Shown: positions 25,364-34,115 of the stretch, piece by piece
Numbering within the stretch: the stretch's first letter is position 1
How the letters are laid out: every line of letters begins with the position of its first letter
DNA from: Chryseobacterium sp. KLBC 52
Lineage (GTDB): Bacteria; Bacteroidota; Bacteroidia; Flavobacteriales; Weeksellaceae
DNA length: 64,000 bases
NCBI RefSeq assembly: GCF_003347605.1
Contig: NZ_QDFZ01000008.1
Span: 147,638 to 211,637 of the forward strand
Direction: 5' to 3'
Notes under the pieces: generated by a model
Told to the model about the DNA's origin: nothing
Database searches by the model: none
What the model saw: the letters and a program-made list of their open reading frames with translations, nothing else
Position numbers and translations under genes: made by a program

Positions 25364-26875
25364 TTAATTAGCAGTTTCTACTGCAGTTTTCTGTTTCATG
25401 CTTCCCGTTTCTGCAAATCGTAAATGCCAGCTGAATGCCTCTTGTAATAAATGTGGCGTATGACCTCCTTTTTCACAGGCTCTGTCGAAGTAAGATTGTA
25501 GTTCTTCTTTATAATCCGGGTGAACACAATTATCAATGATTTTCTGTGCTCTTTCTCTTGGAGCCAGTCCTCTTAAGTCAGCCAATCCGACATCTGTTAC
25601 CAGAATATCTACATCGTGTTCTGTATGGTCAGTATGAGAAACCATTGGAAGAACGTGGGAGATATTGTTACCTTTTGAAGCGGCCTGAGTTACAAAAATA
25701 CTTAAATAAGCGTTTCTTGCAAAGTCTCCGGAACCCCCAATTCCGTTCATGATTTTTGTCCCTCCGATATGAGTGGAGTTTACATTTCCATAGATATCGA
25801 ATTCAATGGCGGTGTTGATGGCAATTACTCCCAATCTTCTGATCAATCCCGGAGTATTGGAAATATTCTGAGGTCTTAAAACGAATTTGTCTTTATATTT
25901 TGAAAGGTTTCCTAACACTCTTTCGTAGCATTCCTGAGAAACGGTAATGGATGATGCAGAAGCAAAGCTTAGCTTACCAGAATCGATCAGATCAAATGTA
26001 CTGTCCTGTAGCACTTCCGAAAACATGGTCAGGTCATAAAAATTACTGTCTTTGAATCCTGTCAGAACTGCATTGGCAACCTTACCGATACCTGCCTGAA
26101 GAGGAAGTAAACGGTCTGTAAGTCTTCCTAAAAGAACTTCATTTTCAAAGAAAGCAAGAAGATGTTTGGCGATTGCTGTTGTTTTTTCATCGGGTTCTGC
26201 AATATCTGCCGGACTGTCTTTACGGTTGGTAAATACAATAGCCTCAATTTTTTCAGGATCTACAGGAATGCTTTTTCTCCCGATTTTGTTCCATGGTGCA
26301 ACAATCGGAATCACATTTCTGTAAGGATAATCTTCGGCCTGGTAGATATCATGGATGCCATACACTTCTTCAGGTACTTCTGTATTGATTTCAATAATAA
26401 CCTTTTTAGCCAAAGCCGCAAAAGTAACAGAATTTCCCACAGAAGTAGTCGGAACAATACTTCCGTCTCTTTCAATATAAGCAGCTTCGATAATGGCTAC
26501 GTCAATGCTCTGAAGATTTTTGGTGTGAAGAAGCTCGGCACTTTCACTTAAATGCTGGTCGATGAAGAGAATTTCACCGTTGTTGATTTTGTTTCTTAAG
26601 ATAGGATCTACCTGGAATGGCATTCTTTTTTTCAGAACGTTGGCTTCTGCCAGTCTTCCGTCGGTACCGTGTCCCAATGAAGCTCCGGTCATCAAAGTGA
26701 CTTTCAAGTCTTCTGTTTTTCCTCTTTCAGCCAGTGCGGGCAAAATGGCTTTGCTGTCACCTGCTTTTGTAAAGCCGCTGGACCCGATGGTCATACCGTC
26801 TTTAATGATTTTTACAGCGTTTTCGGCTGTGGTTACCTTTTGGTGTAAACTTTCTAATCTGATTCTTTCTAACAT
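25364..26875 (-). CDS. Succinyl-CoA:acetate CoA-transferase / acetyl-CoA hydrolase family
   Basis: A 503-aa member of CoA-transferase family I in the YgfH/AarC-type succinate CoA-transferase branch. Signatures: MTIGSSGFTKAGDSKA near the N-terminus, LLPLQAGIGKVANAV, FSEVLQDSTFDLID carrying the probable catalytic Glu, and the acyl-binding GIGGSGDFARNAYLS. It probably exchanges CoA between succinyl-CoA and acetate, linking acetate to the TCA cycle. It has a paralogue (23869-25143) downstream in the same direction but is separated from it by a terminator, so the two are probably separate transcripts. Confidence 0.9.
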   Translation of the reverse strand: MLERIRLESLHQKVTTAENAVKIIKDGMTIGSSGFTKAGDSKAILPALAERGKTEDLKVTLMTGASLGHGTDGRLAEANVLKKRMPFQVDPILRNKINNGEILFIDQHLSESAELLHTKNLQSIDVAIIEAAYIERDGSIVPTTSVGNSVTFAALAKKVIIEINTEVPEEVYGIHDIYQAEDYPYRNVIPIVAPWNKIGRKSIPVDPEKIEAIVFTNRKDSPADIAEPDEKTTAIAKHLLAFFENEVLLGRLTDRLLPLQAGIGKVANAVLTGFKDSNFYDLTMFSEVLQDSTFDLIDSGKLSFASASSITVSQECYERVLGNLSKYKDKFVLRPQNISNTPGLIRRLGVIAINTAIEFDIYGNVNSTHIGGTKIMNGIGGSGDFARNAYLSIFVTQAASKGNNISHVLPMVSHTDHTEHDVDILVTDVGLADLRGLAPRERAQKIIDNCVHPDYKEELQSYFDRACEKGGHTPHLLQEAFSWHLRFAETGSMKQKTAVETAN

Positions 26876-26970
26876 GTAATATTGATTTTGTTTTAAACCA
26901 CCATTACTTAGGATGCGATATGAAAAATAATGATGGTCAATATGTTAACCATACCTCACAAATTTACAAA

Positions 26971-27007
26971 AAAAGACGCTTTAAATAAAGGATTTAAAGC
27001 GTCTTTT
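26971..27007 (-). terminator. Terminator of hmgA
   Basis: A perfect 16-bp stem (AAAAGACGCTTTAAAT / ATTTAAAGCGTCTTTT) with a 5-nt loop, 38 bp beyond the hmgA stop. Confidence 0.9.
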
Positions 27008-27045
27008 GTATGTATTCAGTAATACTTTTTGATAATTTTACTGTT

Positions 27046-28197
27046 TTATTCCAGCCATGAAGTTTTATAAGAAGGATCTTCTACTTTTAAAGCTTCTTCT
27101 GTAATTTTTAACGGGCGGAAAGGGTCTACCATTACAGCATATTCTTCCGTGAATTTTTTACCGATACTTCTTTCCATAGCACCAGGGTGAGGTCCGTGTA
27201 CAATTCCGCCAGGGTGAAGGGTAAAGTCCATTAAATCAATGTGGTTACGGCTCATGAAATCACCTTCTGTGTAGAACAGTACCTCATCAGAGTCAATATT
27301 AGAGTGGTTGTAAGGAGCAGGAATGGCCTGTGGGTGATAATCATACATTCTTGCACAGAATGAGCACACTACGAAATTGTGGCCTTCAAAATTCTGGTGA
27401 ACCGGTGGCGGTTGGTGAATTCTTCCGGTAATCGGTTCGAAGTTTTTAATATTGAATTTATAAGGATAAAAATAGCCGTCCCAGCCTACCACATCAAACG
27501 GGTGTGTTGCGTAGATGAAATCTGTAATCTGGTTTTCTTTTTTTACTTTAATTAAGAATTCTCCTTTTTCATCAACGGGTTCTTTGAAAGTAGGAGCAAT
27601 CATGTCTCTCTCGCAGAATGGAGAGTGCTCTAAAAGTTGCCCGAATTCATTTCTGTATCTTTTCGGAGTGTAGATAGGAGAGTGGCTTTCCAATACAAAA
27701 AAGACTGTATCATCAGATTTTAGTTCTACCTGATAAATTGTTCCTCTCGGAATAATAAGATAATCTCCGGTTACGAATTCAAGATCTCCTACAAATGTTT
27801 TTAAGATTCCGGTTCCGTTATGAACATACAAAAGCTCATCACATTCCGCATTTTTGTAGAAATAATCCATCGATTTTCTTGGCTTTGCCAATCCCATTTT
27901 CAGGTCATTATTCATCAAAAGGATCTTTCGGCTGTCCATGAAATCATCTTCAGGAGTAACGTTCATTCCCTTAAACATTCTTGGAGCAACATTCTTTTCC
28001 ACTGCGATTTTGGGAGTAACATCTTTCGGCTCACCGATAGATTTAATCTGTGTAGGGCGGTGGATATGATATAACAGAGAAGAAATACCATGGAAGCCTT
28101 CTGTACCGAAAAGCTGCTCATAGTAAAATTTATCTTCAGGAGACTTAAAGATCGTGTGTCTTTTTGGTGGGATATTTCCCGATTGATGATATCTCAT
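27046..28197 (-). CDS. hmgA: Homogentisate 1,2-dioxygenase
   Basis: A 383-aa cupin-type Fe(II) ring-cleaving dioxygenase that converts homogentisate to maleylacetoacetate. Family marks: the N-terminal MRYHQSGNIPPKRHT, DELLYVHNGTG, the active-site region NFVVCSFCARMYDYHPQAIPAPYNHSNIDSDEVLFYTEGDF, and the iron-ligand block LHPGGIVHGPHPGAMERSIG. It is slightly shorter than the fungal and mammalian enzymes, as in other bacteria of this group. It supplies the middle step between hppD and fahA but is transcribed separately, divergent from the TonB receptor. Confidence 0.95.
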   Translation of the reverse strand: MRYHQSGNIPPKRHTIFKSPEDKFYYEQLFGTEGFHGISSLLYHIHRPTQIKSIGEPKDVTPKIAVEKNVAPRMFKGMNVTPEDDFMDSRKILLMNNDLKMGLAKPRKSMDYFYKNAECDELLYVHNGTGILKTFVGDLEFVTGDYLIIPRGTIYQVELKSDDTVFFVLESHSPIYTPKRYRNEFGQLLEHSPFCERDMIAPTFKEPVDEKGEFLIKVKKENQITDFIYATHPFDVVGWDGYFYPYKFNIKNFEPITGRIHQPPPVHQNFEGHNFVVCSFCARMYDYHPQAIPAPYNHSNIDSDEVLFYTEGDFMSRNHIDLMDFTLHPGGIVHGPHPGAMERSIGKKFTEEYAVMVDPFRPLKITEEALKVEDPSYKTSWLE

Positions 28198-28219
28198 TTT
28201 ACTTTCATATGTAGTTTCT

Positions 28220-28227
28220 CAAATTTA
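28220..28227 (-). promoter_or_regulatory. Possible -7 element for hmgA
   Basis: TAAATTTG on the minus strand, 22 bp before the hmgA start codon, fits TAnnTTTG. No convincing TTTG lies at the expected upstream distance, so this is tentative. Confidence 0.35.
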
Positions 28228-28272
28228 ATCATTTTTCATGAATTCAGTCCATCTATATTTTTGGGATTAAGT

Positions 28273-28308
28273 TTTGTATTTGAAAAAAAAATGTTAGATT
28301 TGTCTAAC
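28273..28308 (+). promoter_or_regulatory. Promoter with overlapping palindromic operator for the CxxC TonB receptor
   Basis: TTTG at 28273-28276, an 18-bp spacer and TAGATTTG at 28295-28302 match the Bacteroidota promoter pattern. The palindrome GTTAGA-TTTG-TCTAAC (28293-28308) exactly covers the -7 box, so a repressor bound there would block initiation. The TTAG...CTAA ends recall metal-responsive DtxR/MntR-type sites, but that link is inference. Confidence 0.6.
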
Positions 28309-28320
28309 AATTTTAATTTC

Positions 28321-30390
28321 ATGAAGCGAATATTATTTTCTATTACTTTTTTATCAACCTATTGTTTTGCGCAGGAGACCGACAGCTTGGGTGTACAGCA
28401 AACTAAGAGTCAGGATTCTACAAAAGTTATGAAGAGGGAATTCAAGACAAGTGCCATTGAGGATGTAGTGGTTACTGGTACCATAAAACCGATGAGCAGG
28501 TCCAAAAGTCCTGTGGCAGTGGAGATCTACAGCCAGAAATTCTTTCAGAAAAATCCTACTCCCAGCATTTTTGAAGCCATTGCAATGGTGAATGGGGTGA
28601 AACCTCAGCTGAACTGTTCCGTATGTAATACTGGGGATATTCACATCAACGGATTAGAAGGGCCATATACCATGATTCTGATTGACGGAATGCCGATTGT
28701 AAGTTCTCTTTCCACCGTATATGGACTAAGCGGAATTCCGAATAGTTTGGTTGACCGAATTGAAGTAGTAAAAGGCCCAGCATCTTCTATTTATGGGTCT
28801 GAAGCTATGGGAGGGGTGATTAATATTATCACCAAAAATGCACTGACTGCTCCTAAATTAAGTGTTGACCTGATGACATCGAGTTGGTTTGAAAATAATA
28901 TGGATCTTTCCACCAAATTCAATTTGGGAAAGAAAGCTGCTTCTTTATTAAGTTTAAATTATTTCAGTTTTCAGGAAAGGATAGATCAGAATAAAGATAA
29001 TTTCACAGATACCACTTTACAAAGCAGAATTTCCGTATTCAACAAGTGGAATTTTAAGAGAAAAGAAAACAGACAGGCAAGTTTTGCTTTGAGGTATTTG
29101 TATGAAGATCGTTTCGGCGGAGAAATGCAATGGAATAAATCCTTCCGGGGCAGTGATGAAGTATACGGAGAAAGTATTTATACGAACAGAGCAGAGGTTT
29201 TCGGATTGTACGAATGGCCGATGAAAGAACATATTGTGACTCAGTTTTCTTATAATTACCATGATCAGAATTCATTTTATGGATCCAATCCATTCAATGC
29301 GACACAAAAAGTGGCATTCGTGCAGACGTATTGGGACCGAAGCTTCGGGAAACATGATATCACAGCCGGACTTACTTTCAAAAGAACTTTTTACGATGAT
29401 AATACACCCGGAACATTAGCAGCAGATGGGATTACCAATGCGCCGATGAAATCTCCTATCTGGGGAGCTTTTATCCAGGATCAGTGGGAGATTAACGATA
29501 AAAATACTTTGCTGATTGGATACAGATATGATTATGATAAAGTACATCATTCCGTACATTCACCGAGGTTTGCATGGAAATTTAATCCTAATCCATATCA
29601 TACCTTGCGTTTCAACTTTGGAACAGGTTTCAGAGTGGTTAATTTATTTACGGAAGATCATGCTGCATTGACAGGCTCAAGGGAAGTTGTGGTAAAATCA
29701 GATCTGAAACCGGAAAGATCTGTTAATGGAAACCTGAATTATATCTGGAAAATTCCCGTAGGAAACCGAATGGTAAATCTTGATGCGTCGGCATTTTATA
29801 CGTATTTCAGTAATAAAATTGTAGGTGATTTTGATTCCGATCCTAACAAAATTATTTATGACAATCTTCACGGATACGGAATTTCAAGAGGTGCTTCCCT
29901 GAATGTGGATTTCAGTTTTCAGTTTCCTCTAAGTGTTAATCTGGGAGTGACGTATTTGGATGTCTATCAGAAATTTGATAACGAAAATCAAAAAACACAA
30001 CAGCTGCATGCCCCAAAATGGAGTGGTACTTATAATCTGACGTATAAGTTTGCGAATAACCTGACCATCGATTTTACAGGACAATTCTACGGTCCAATGC
30101 GACTACCTGTCTTAGTAAATGATTTCCGCCCTGAATATTCACCTTTTTATTCTCTGGCCAATATTCAAGTGTCCAAGAGCTTCAAATCCGGATTTGAAGT
30201 GTATTGCGGAATGAAAAATTTATTCAATTTCAGGCCTAAAGATCCTTTGATGAGACCATTTGACCCGTTTGATAAGCATGTTGATGATCCTATCAACAAT
30301 CCTAATCATTATACTTTTGATACGGCATACGGCTATGCACCCATGCAGGGGATCAGAGGTTTTCTGGGAGTAAAATATACTTTAAAATGA
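28321..30390 (+). CDS. TonB-dependent receptor with Cys-x-x-Cys plug
   Basis: About 689 aa from the Met at 28321, which begins a signal peptide (MKRILFSITFLSTYCFAQ); the frame is open for 77 more codons upstream, but that stretch overlaps hmgA and covers the promoter. The plug begins EDVVVTGTIKP and contains C99-S-V-C102 just before IHINGLEGPYTMILIDGMP, then IEVVKGPASSIYGSEAMGGVINI. The barrel resembles the CirA/BtuB-type siderophore or cofactor receptors. The stop overlaps the start of a thioredoxin-like gene by 4 bp, linking the pair. The substrate is unknown; a metal, heme or cofactor is likely. Confidence 0.9.
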   Translation: MKRILFSITFLSTYCFAQETDSLGVQQTKSQDSTKVMKREFKTSAIEDVVVTGTIKPMSRSKSPVAVEIYSQKFFQKNPTPSIFEAIAMVNGVKPQLNCSVCNTGDIHINGLEGPYTMILIDGMPIVSSLSTVYGLSGIPNSLVDRIEVVKGPASSIYGSEAMGGVINIITKNALTAPKLSVDLMTSSWFENNMDLSTKFNLGKKAASLLSLNYFSFQERIDQNKDNFTDTTLQSRISVFNKWNFKRKENRQASFALRYLYEDRFGGEMQWNKSFRGSDEVYGESIYTNRAEVFGLYEWPMKEHIVTQFSYNYHDQNSFYGSNPFNATQKVAFVQTYWDRSFGKHDITAGLTFKRTFYDDNTPGTLAADGITNAPMKSPIWGAFIQDQWEINDKNTLLIGYRYDYDKVHHSVHSPRFAWKFNPNPYHTLRFNFGTGFRVVNLFTEDHAALTGSREVVVKSDLKPERSVNGNLNYIWKIPVGNRMVNLDASAFYTYFSNKIVGDFDSDPNKIIYDNLHGYGISRGASLNVDFSFQFPLSVNLGVTYLDVYQKFDNENQKTQQLHAPKWSGTYNLTYKFANNLTIDFTGQFYGPMRLPVLVNDFRPEYSPFYSLANIQVSKSFKSGFEVYCGMKNLFNFRPKDPLMRPFDPFDKHVDDPINNPNHYTFDTAYGYAPMQGIRGFLGVKYTLK

Positions 30391-30848
30391 AAAAAATAGC
30401 TTTATTTTTAATGTTAGTGCCCTGTTTTTATCTGTCTCAGATGAAGACAGGCACTTTTTCTGATCTTGAAATTCAGCAGAAAGAAAATCCGAAGCCAGTT
30501 GTGATCCATCTTTATACAACTTGGTGTGCGGTTTGTAAGATTGAGTCTTTTCGTATGAATAAAGATCAGGAGCTGGTGAATATGATCAATGATCATTTTT
30601 ATTTTGTCAATTTCGAGGCAGAGAAGACAAAGGAGAAAATTCATTTCCAGAATCAGGAGTTTGAATATCTGCAGAATGGAAATTCCGGAATTCATGAGTT
30701 GGCGCTGGCATTATCAAAGAATAAAAATCAGCCTGTTTATCCTTTGTGGGTATTCCTGGATAAGCATCAGAATCTGGTGTATTATCAGGAAGGGCAGATG
30801 ACGCCTGAGAAAATGAAGCAGAAACTGTTGGAGATTTCGGCTTTGTGA
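30387..30848 (+). CDS. Secreted thioredoxin-like protein
   Basis: A 153-aa thioredoxin-fold protein with a signal peptide (1-17, MKKIALFLMLVPCFYLS). The redox motif is W46-C47-A-V-C50 in YTTWCAVCKIESF. The late beta strand PLWVFLDKHQN occupies the place of the usual cis-Pro region. It starts within the stop of the CxxC-plug TonB receptor (ATGA overlap), so it is translated with it. A reasonable role is reducing or maturing the receptor's cysteines or handling its metal cargo in the periplasm; this is inference. Confidence 0.82.
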   Translation: MKKIALFLMLVPCFYLSQMKTGTFSDLEIQQKENPKPVVIHLYTTWCAVCKIESFRMNKDQELVNMINDHFYFVNFEAEKTKEKIHFQNQEFEYLQNGNSGIHELALALSKNKNQPVYPLWVFLDKHQNLVYYQEGQMTPEKMKQKLLEISAL

Positions 30849-30915
30849 GTTGTAAAATTAATCTAGACAATTATACACAATTCCACATTAATCCTGCTAT
30901 TTTTATTATGACGCT

Positions 30916-30987
30916 GTCATTCTGAATGTAACGCAGTGAAATGAAGAATCTAAGCTTTACATGAGATTCTTCCTTCGTCAGAATGAC
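30916..30987. repeat. REP-like palindromic element
   Basis: GTCATTCTGA ... TCAGAATGAC form the ends, and GAAGAATCT ... AGATTCTTC pair inside, giving a nested hairpin of about 72 bp. A related fragment lies near 39993. Confidence 0.7.
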
Positions 30988-31019
30988 AATCGTGTTAAAT
31001 CTTATATAGTCGTCTAAAT

Positions 31020-31490
31020 TTAGATCGCTGCATCAATCAAAACAGCCAGTTGAATACAAGGGTCATCAGACCGGTTGCTCCAAGCATGGTTTGTTCCCCG
31101 TTGAATAACGATGTCGCCCGGCTTCAGAAGCGTTTCACCTTCTTCCATAATGAGATAAAGCTCACCGGAAAGGATAATGATATAATCCAGTGTCGGCGTT
31201 TGATGCATCATCGGATGAGGTTCATTCTTTTTCCATTCTACACCTAAATCTTTATCCGGCGGAACTACTACATATCGGAAGTAAGTACCGTTCTTAGGCG
31301 TTTGTGGAAATCCGGTATTGGGAATTCGGTTTTCAAAATCCAGGCTGGCTGGTATGGTCTGAGTATTCCATACATCTGAAATGATGAGTCCTGGAAAATG
31401 TTCGACGGCATTTTCTACCTGTTGGTCTTCAATAATGACAGATTTTCCGTCTTTTATTCCTGTTACGATTCGTCTTGGTATTGTGTTCAT
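31020..31490 (-). CDS. Cupin domain protein
   Basis: A 156-aa soluble protein with a conserved-cupin core in its second half: PTLDYIIILSGELYLIMEEGETLLKPGDIVIQRGTNHAW. Metal ligands are fewer than in classic cupins (His in MMHQTP and NHAW). The similar proteins I know of are annotated only as cupin domain. It is 3 bp downstream of the MDR oxidoreductase gene on the same strand, so the two form an operon under the divergent HxlR regulator. Confidence 0.82.
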   Translation of the reverse strand: MNTIPRRIVTGIKDGKSVIIEDQQVENAVEHFPGLIISDVWNTQTIPASLDFENRIPNTGFPQTPKNGTYFRYVVVPPDKDLGVEWKKNEPHPMMHQTPTLDYIIILSGELYLIMEEGETLLKPGDIVIQRGTNHAWSNRSDDPCIQLAVLIDAAI

Positions 31491-31493
31491 AGA

Positions 31494-32483
31494 TTAATGT
31501 TTCATGATCAGTTTATGACCTTGGGTCTGATTATTTTTTAGAATAGAATGTGCCTGCAGAACAGTATCCAAAGAAAGATTTCCAACGATTTTATATTGTG
31601 GAGGGAGGATTGTTCCGTTTTCAATGAGAGTCTTGATGGTAAGCAAGCTGTTTTTATAGTACTCATATTTTTTTACCACTCCATACGTATAATTGGAGAT
31701 ATTCATAATCAGAGTTCCTTTATTGAAGAGGGTTTCGTGAGCATCTTTAGTGACTAGAGCCGTTACATCCACATACATTCCGTTAATTTTTAAAGCTTCT
31801 GCTGTCAATTCTGACATGGTGTTTCCCACCAGATCAATTCCATATTCGAAAGGCTGGTTATTATTGGCTTTTACAATATTCTCAATAAGATTTTCTTCTT
31901 TATAATTGATGATCTGATGATCTTTTAAACCCAATTTGAGAAGAATCTCTCTGTTTTCTTCACTGCCAACCGTGGCTGTGATCTGCCGGATATTATGTGC
32001 TAATAAAAGTTTAATCACAAATGAACCTACACCTCCGGCTGCACCTGTAACAAGGATTGTATTTTCCGGATTTAATTTCAAACGGTTAAAAATCTGTAAA
32101 GAAGTAAGTCCAGCTGAAGGAATAGCAGCTGCCTGTTCAAACGAAATATTTTTTGGTTTAAAAGAAACAATAGCTTCAGGTACTGCAATATATTCAGCGT
32201 AAGTGCCGTTGCTTCCCATAGAGCCGCTTCCAGAGTAGACTTCATCGCCAATATTGAATTCTGTCACTTTGGAACCTTTATCCACTACAATTCCGGATAA
32301 TTCTCTTCCTAATATCGGGGAACTGATCAGTTTCCGTTCCAATTCATTTTCCAGCATCTGATAGTCGATGGGATTGAACCCGCTTGCTTTGATCTGAATT
32401 AAAACTTCATTGTTTTTGGGTTTGGGTTGTTCTGCTAATCCGTCTTCCAGAGTTCCGTTTTTATTTAAAATAACTGCTTTCAT
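31494..32483 (-). CDS. MDR-family NADP-dependent oxidoreductase (quinone oxidoreductase type)
   Basis: About 329 aa from MKAVILNKNG at 32483; the seven upstream codons are discounted as not family-like. It is a medium-chain dehydrogenase/reductase without the structural-zinc cysteines. The N-terminal GroES-like domain includes ASGFNPIDYQMLE and GRELSGIVVDKG; the Rossmann domain has ILVTGAAGGVGSFVIKLL. Such enzymes reduce quinones or enones with NADPH. It is divergent from an HxlR regulator that probably controls it in response to electrophiles. Confidence 0.88.
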   Translation of the reverse strand: MKAVILNKNGTLEDGLAEQPKPKNNEVLIQIKASGFNPIDYQMLENELERKLISSPILGRELSGIVVDKGSKVTEFNIGDEVYSGSGSMGSNGTYAEYIAVPEAIVSFKPKNISFEQAAAIPSAGLTSLQIFNRLKLNPENTILVTGAAGGVGSFVIKLLLAHNIRQITATVGSEENREILLKLGLKDHQIINYKEENLIENIVKANNNQPFEYGIDLVGNTMSELTAEALKINGMYVDVTALVTKDAHETLFNKGTLIMNISNYTYGVVKKYEYYKNSLLTIKTLIENGTILPPQYKIVGNLSLDTVLQAHSILKNNQTQGHKLIMKH

Positions 32484-32523
32484 TATTGTTAATTTGATAC
32501 ACAAATGTAAAGAGGGAATAGTT

Positions 32524-32559
32524 TATATTTGCTACTAGTTAACCAATGGTAACTAGTTA
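32524..32559. promoter_or_regulatory. HxlR promoter/operator region between divergent genes
   Basis: TATATTTG (32524-32531) fits a -7 element reading toward the HxlR gene. Directly after it are two ACTAGTTA-type sites (32534 and 32552) separated by CCAATGG; each core ACTAGT is itself palindromic. This is the likely binding site for the dimeric regulator and covers the start-site region of both genes. Confidence 0.5.
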
Positions 32560-32575
32560 CCTTCATGAAACTATT

Positions 32576-32953
32576 ATGGCAAAAATCATTGAAAACGGTA
32601 TCGAAAGAGAAGCTAGCTGCACAGAAGAATTGTTCGCAATGCGGGACAGTCTGGACGTTTTGGGAGGAAAATGGAAACTGATGATTTTACGGTATCTGAC
32701 CAACAGACCTGATCAGATAATTCATTTTAAAAAGCTGGAACGCAGTATTGAAGGAATCTCTGCAAAAATGCTGAGCAAAGAATTAAAAGAACTGGAAACC
32801 AATCTTCTGATCACAAGAACGATTCAGGATACAAAGCCGATTACGGTAACATATGCGGTGACGGAATATGGAAAATCTGTATTTCCTGTGACGGAAACAT
32901 TAGTGAATTGGGGAATAATCCATCGGGAAAAAATCAAAGAATCAATGGGATAA
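32576..32953 (+). CDS. HxlR family transcriptional regulator
   Basis: About 125 aa from MAKIIENGIE at 32576. This is a winged-helix HxlR/MarR-like regulator: LDVLGGKWKLMILRYL, then the recognition region HFKKLERSIEGISAKMLSKELKELE and the wing. Cys15, just before the winged helix, sits where the redox-sensing cysteine occurs in HypR/QorR-like members. It is divergent from the quinone oxidoreductase and cupin genes, the usual genome context of such regulators, so control of that operon by quinones or electrophiles is likely. Confidence 0.9.
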   Translation: MAKIIENGIEREASCTEELFAMRDSLDVLGGKWKLMILRYLTNRPDQIIHFKKLERSIEGISAKMLSKELKELETNLLITRTIQDTKPITVTYAVTEYGKSVFPVTETLVNWGIIHREKIKESMG

Positions 32954-33259
32954 TTTTGAGATATTGGAAAACGCAAAGACGCAAGAATTTCCTTTAAATA
33001 TGCCTTAAGTCGCAAGGATTTTATCTTTGATAAAATTGAATTCTGTTGAATTTTAACTGAAACAGACTTGTTGAAAATCTCCCATTGAGCAAAGTCGAAA
33101 TGTTCTTACGCATTAAAGAAGTATATTATTAAATTTCTTTGCGCCTTAGCGATTGCTAATCAATCTTGCTTCATAGAGAAAAGATCAAAAATCTGTATTG
33201 ATCAAAAAATCCTCATACCCGTGAAGAGTTGAGGATTTAAAATACTACCAAATTGTTGA
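32954..33259. other. Intergenic region, no gene seen
   Basis: About 306 bp without a credible ORF. It holds GCAAAGACGCAAG near the left and TTTCTTTGCGCCTTAGCG near 33135-33155, wording related to the ends of the 170-bp units at 6823-7496, so it may be a degraded dispersed repeat. The right end carries the proX terminator. Confidence 0.5.
33207..33238 (-). terminator. Terminator of the proVWX operon
   Basis: AAATCCTCA pairs with TGAGGATTT around a 14-nt loop, and a T-run follows on the minus strand, 21 bp after the proX stop. Confidence 0.65.
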
Positions 33260-34114
33260 TTAGTTTTTATCTAACCAAGACTGTACAAGTTCAGAGTGAT
33301 CTTCCACCCATTCTTTGGCCGTAGCTTCTTTATTTTTACTCTGTTCCATTTTCATTAAAAGATCAGACATGTTTTCATCATCAAAATGGAGTTTTGAAAA
33401 GAATTTTGCCAGCTCCGGATGATCTTTTGCAAAGCTTTTTCTGGAATAGGTTTTAATCTGTTCGGCTTCACCATAAATCTTTTTGGGATCATCAAGAAAC
33501 TTTAGCTTCATTTTACCAAACATCCAGTGGGGCTGCCATCCGGTTACCACAATCCATTCTTTACGCTGTATAGCATTCTGTAATTCGGTGATCATGGCAA
33601 TGGTAGAGGAGTTGATCTGCTGATAATCCAGTTGATAATCAGCGATCGCTTTATCTGTTCCGGTGGTTAATCCGGCTCCTTTTTCAATTCCAATAATTCT
33701 ATGGTTGAATTGATCTTTATGCTGACTGAGCTCTTCAATGGAATTAACAGGAACATATTCCGGCACAACCAACCCTATACGACCGTTATCGTAATTGGTT
33801 CCCAGATGAGTCAATCCCGGAAATTTAGCCAGCTTTTTAGCATGGGTGTAAGGAAGCCAGACTCCCATGAAAAGGTCTGTATCTTCATTATTCATCGAAG
33901 CCAGAATCATATCCGTAGAAGCTTTTTGAATAATAACATGATAACCTTCTTTATCCAGAATGGCTTTAGCAACATGCGTCATTGCAACATCTTCCGCCCA
34001 GCCGTCTACCATTCCTATGGTGATGTATTTAGAGTTTTTTATGTTTTCACACGAACTTAATGCTGTAAATATTAACATTAAAACGGGTAAAAACAGATAT
34101 TTAAATTGTTTCAT
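33260..34114 (-). CDS. proX: Glycine betaine ABC transporter substrate-binding lipoprotein
   Basis: A 284-aa OpuAC/ProX-type binding protein, lipid-anchored through the lipobox LSSC (Cys23). The ligand-binding landmarks are IGMVDGWAEDVAMTHVAKAIL, LFMGVWLPYTHAKK and VVTGWQPHWMFGKMKLKFLDDP; the Trp residues would form the aromatic cage for quaternary ammonium. It is the third gene of the operon, 1 bp after proW. Choline or proline betaine are alternative ligands. Confidence 0.92.
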   Translation of the reverse strand: MKQFKYLFLPVLMLIFTALSSCENIKNSKYITIGMVDGWAEDVAMTHVAKAILDKEGYHVIIQKASTDMILASMNNEDTDLFMGVWLPYTHAKKLAKFPGLTHLGTNYDNGRIGLVVPEYVPVNSIEELSQHKDQFNHRIIGIEKGAGLTTGTDKAIADYQLDYQQINSSTIAMITELQNAIQRKEWIVVTGWQPHWMFGKMKLKFLDDPKKIYGEAEQIKTYSRKSFAKDHPELAKFFSKLHFDDENMSDLLMKMEQSKNKEATAKEWVEDHSELVQSWLDKN

Positions 34115-34115
34115 T

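Noticed and set aside
28090-28320. 77-codon N-terminal extension of the TonB receptor
   Set aside because: It overlaps hmgA and the promoter; a signal peptide begins at 28321.
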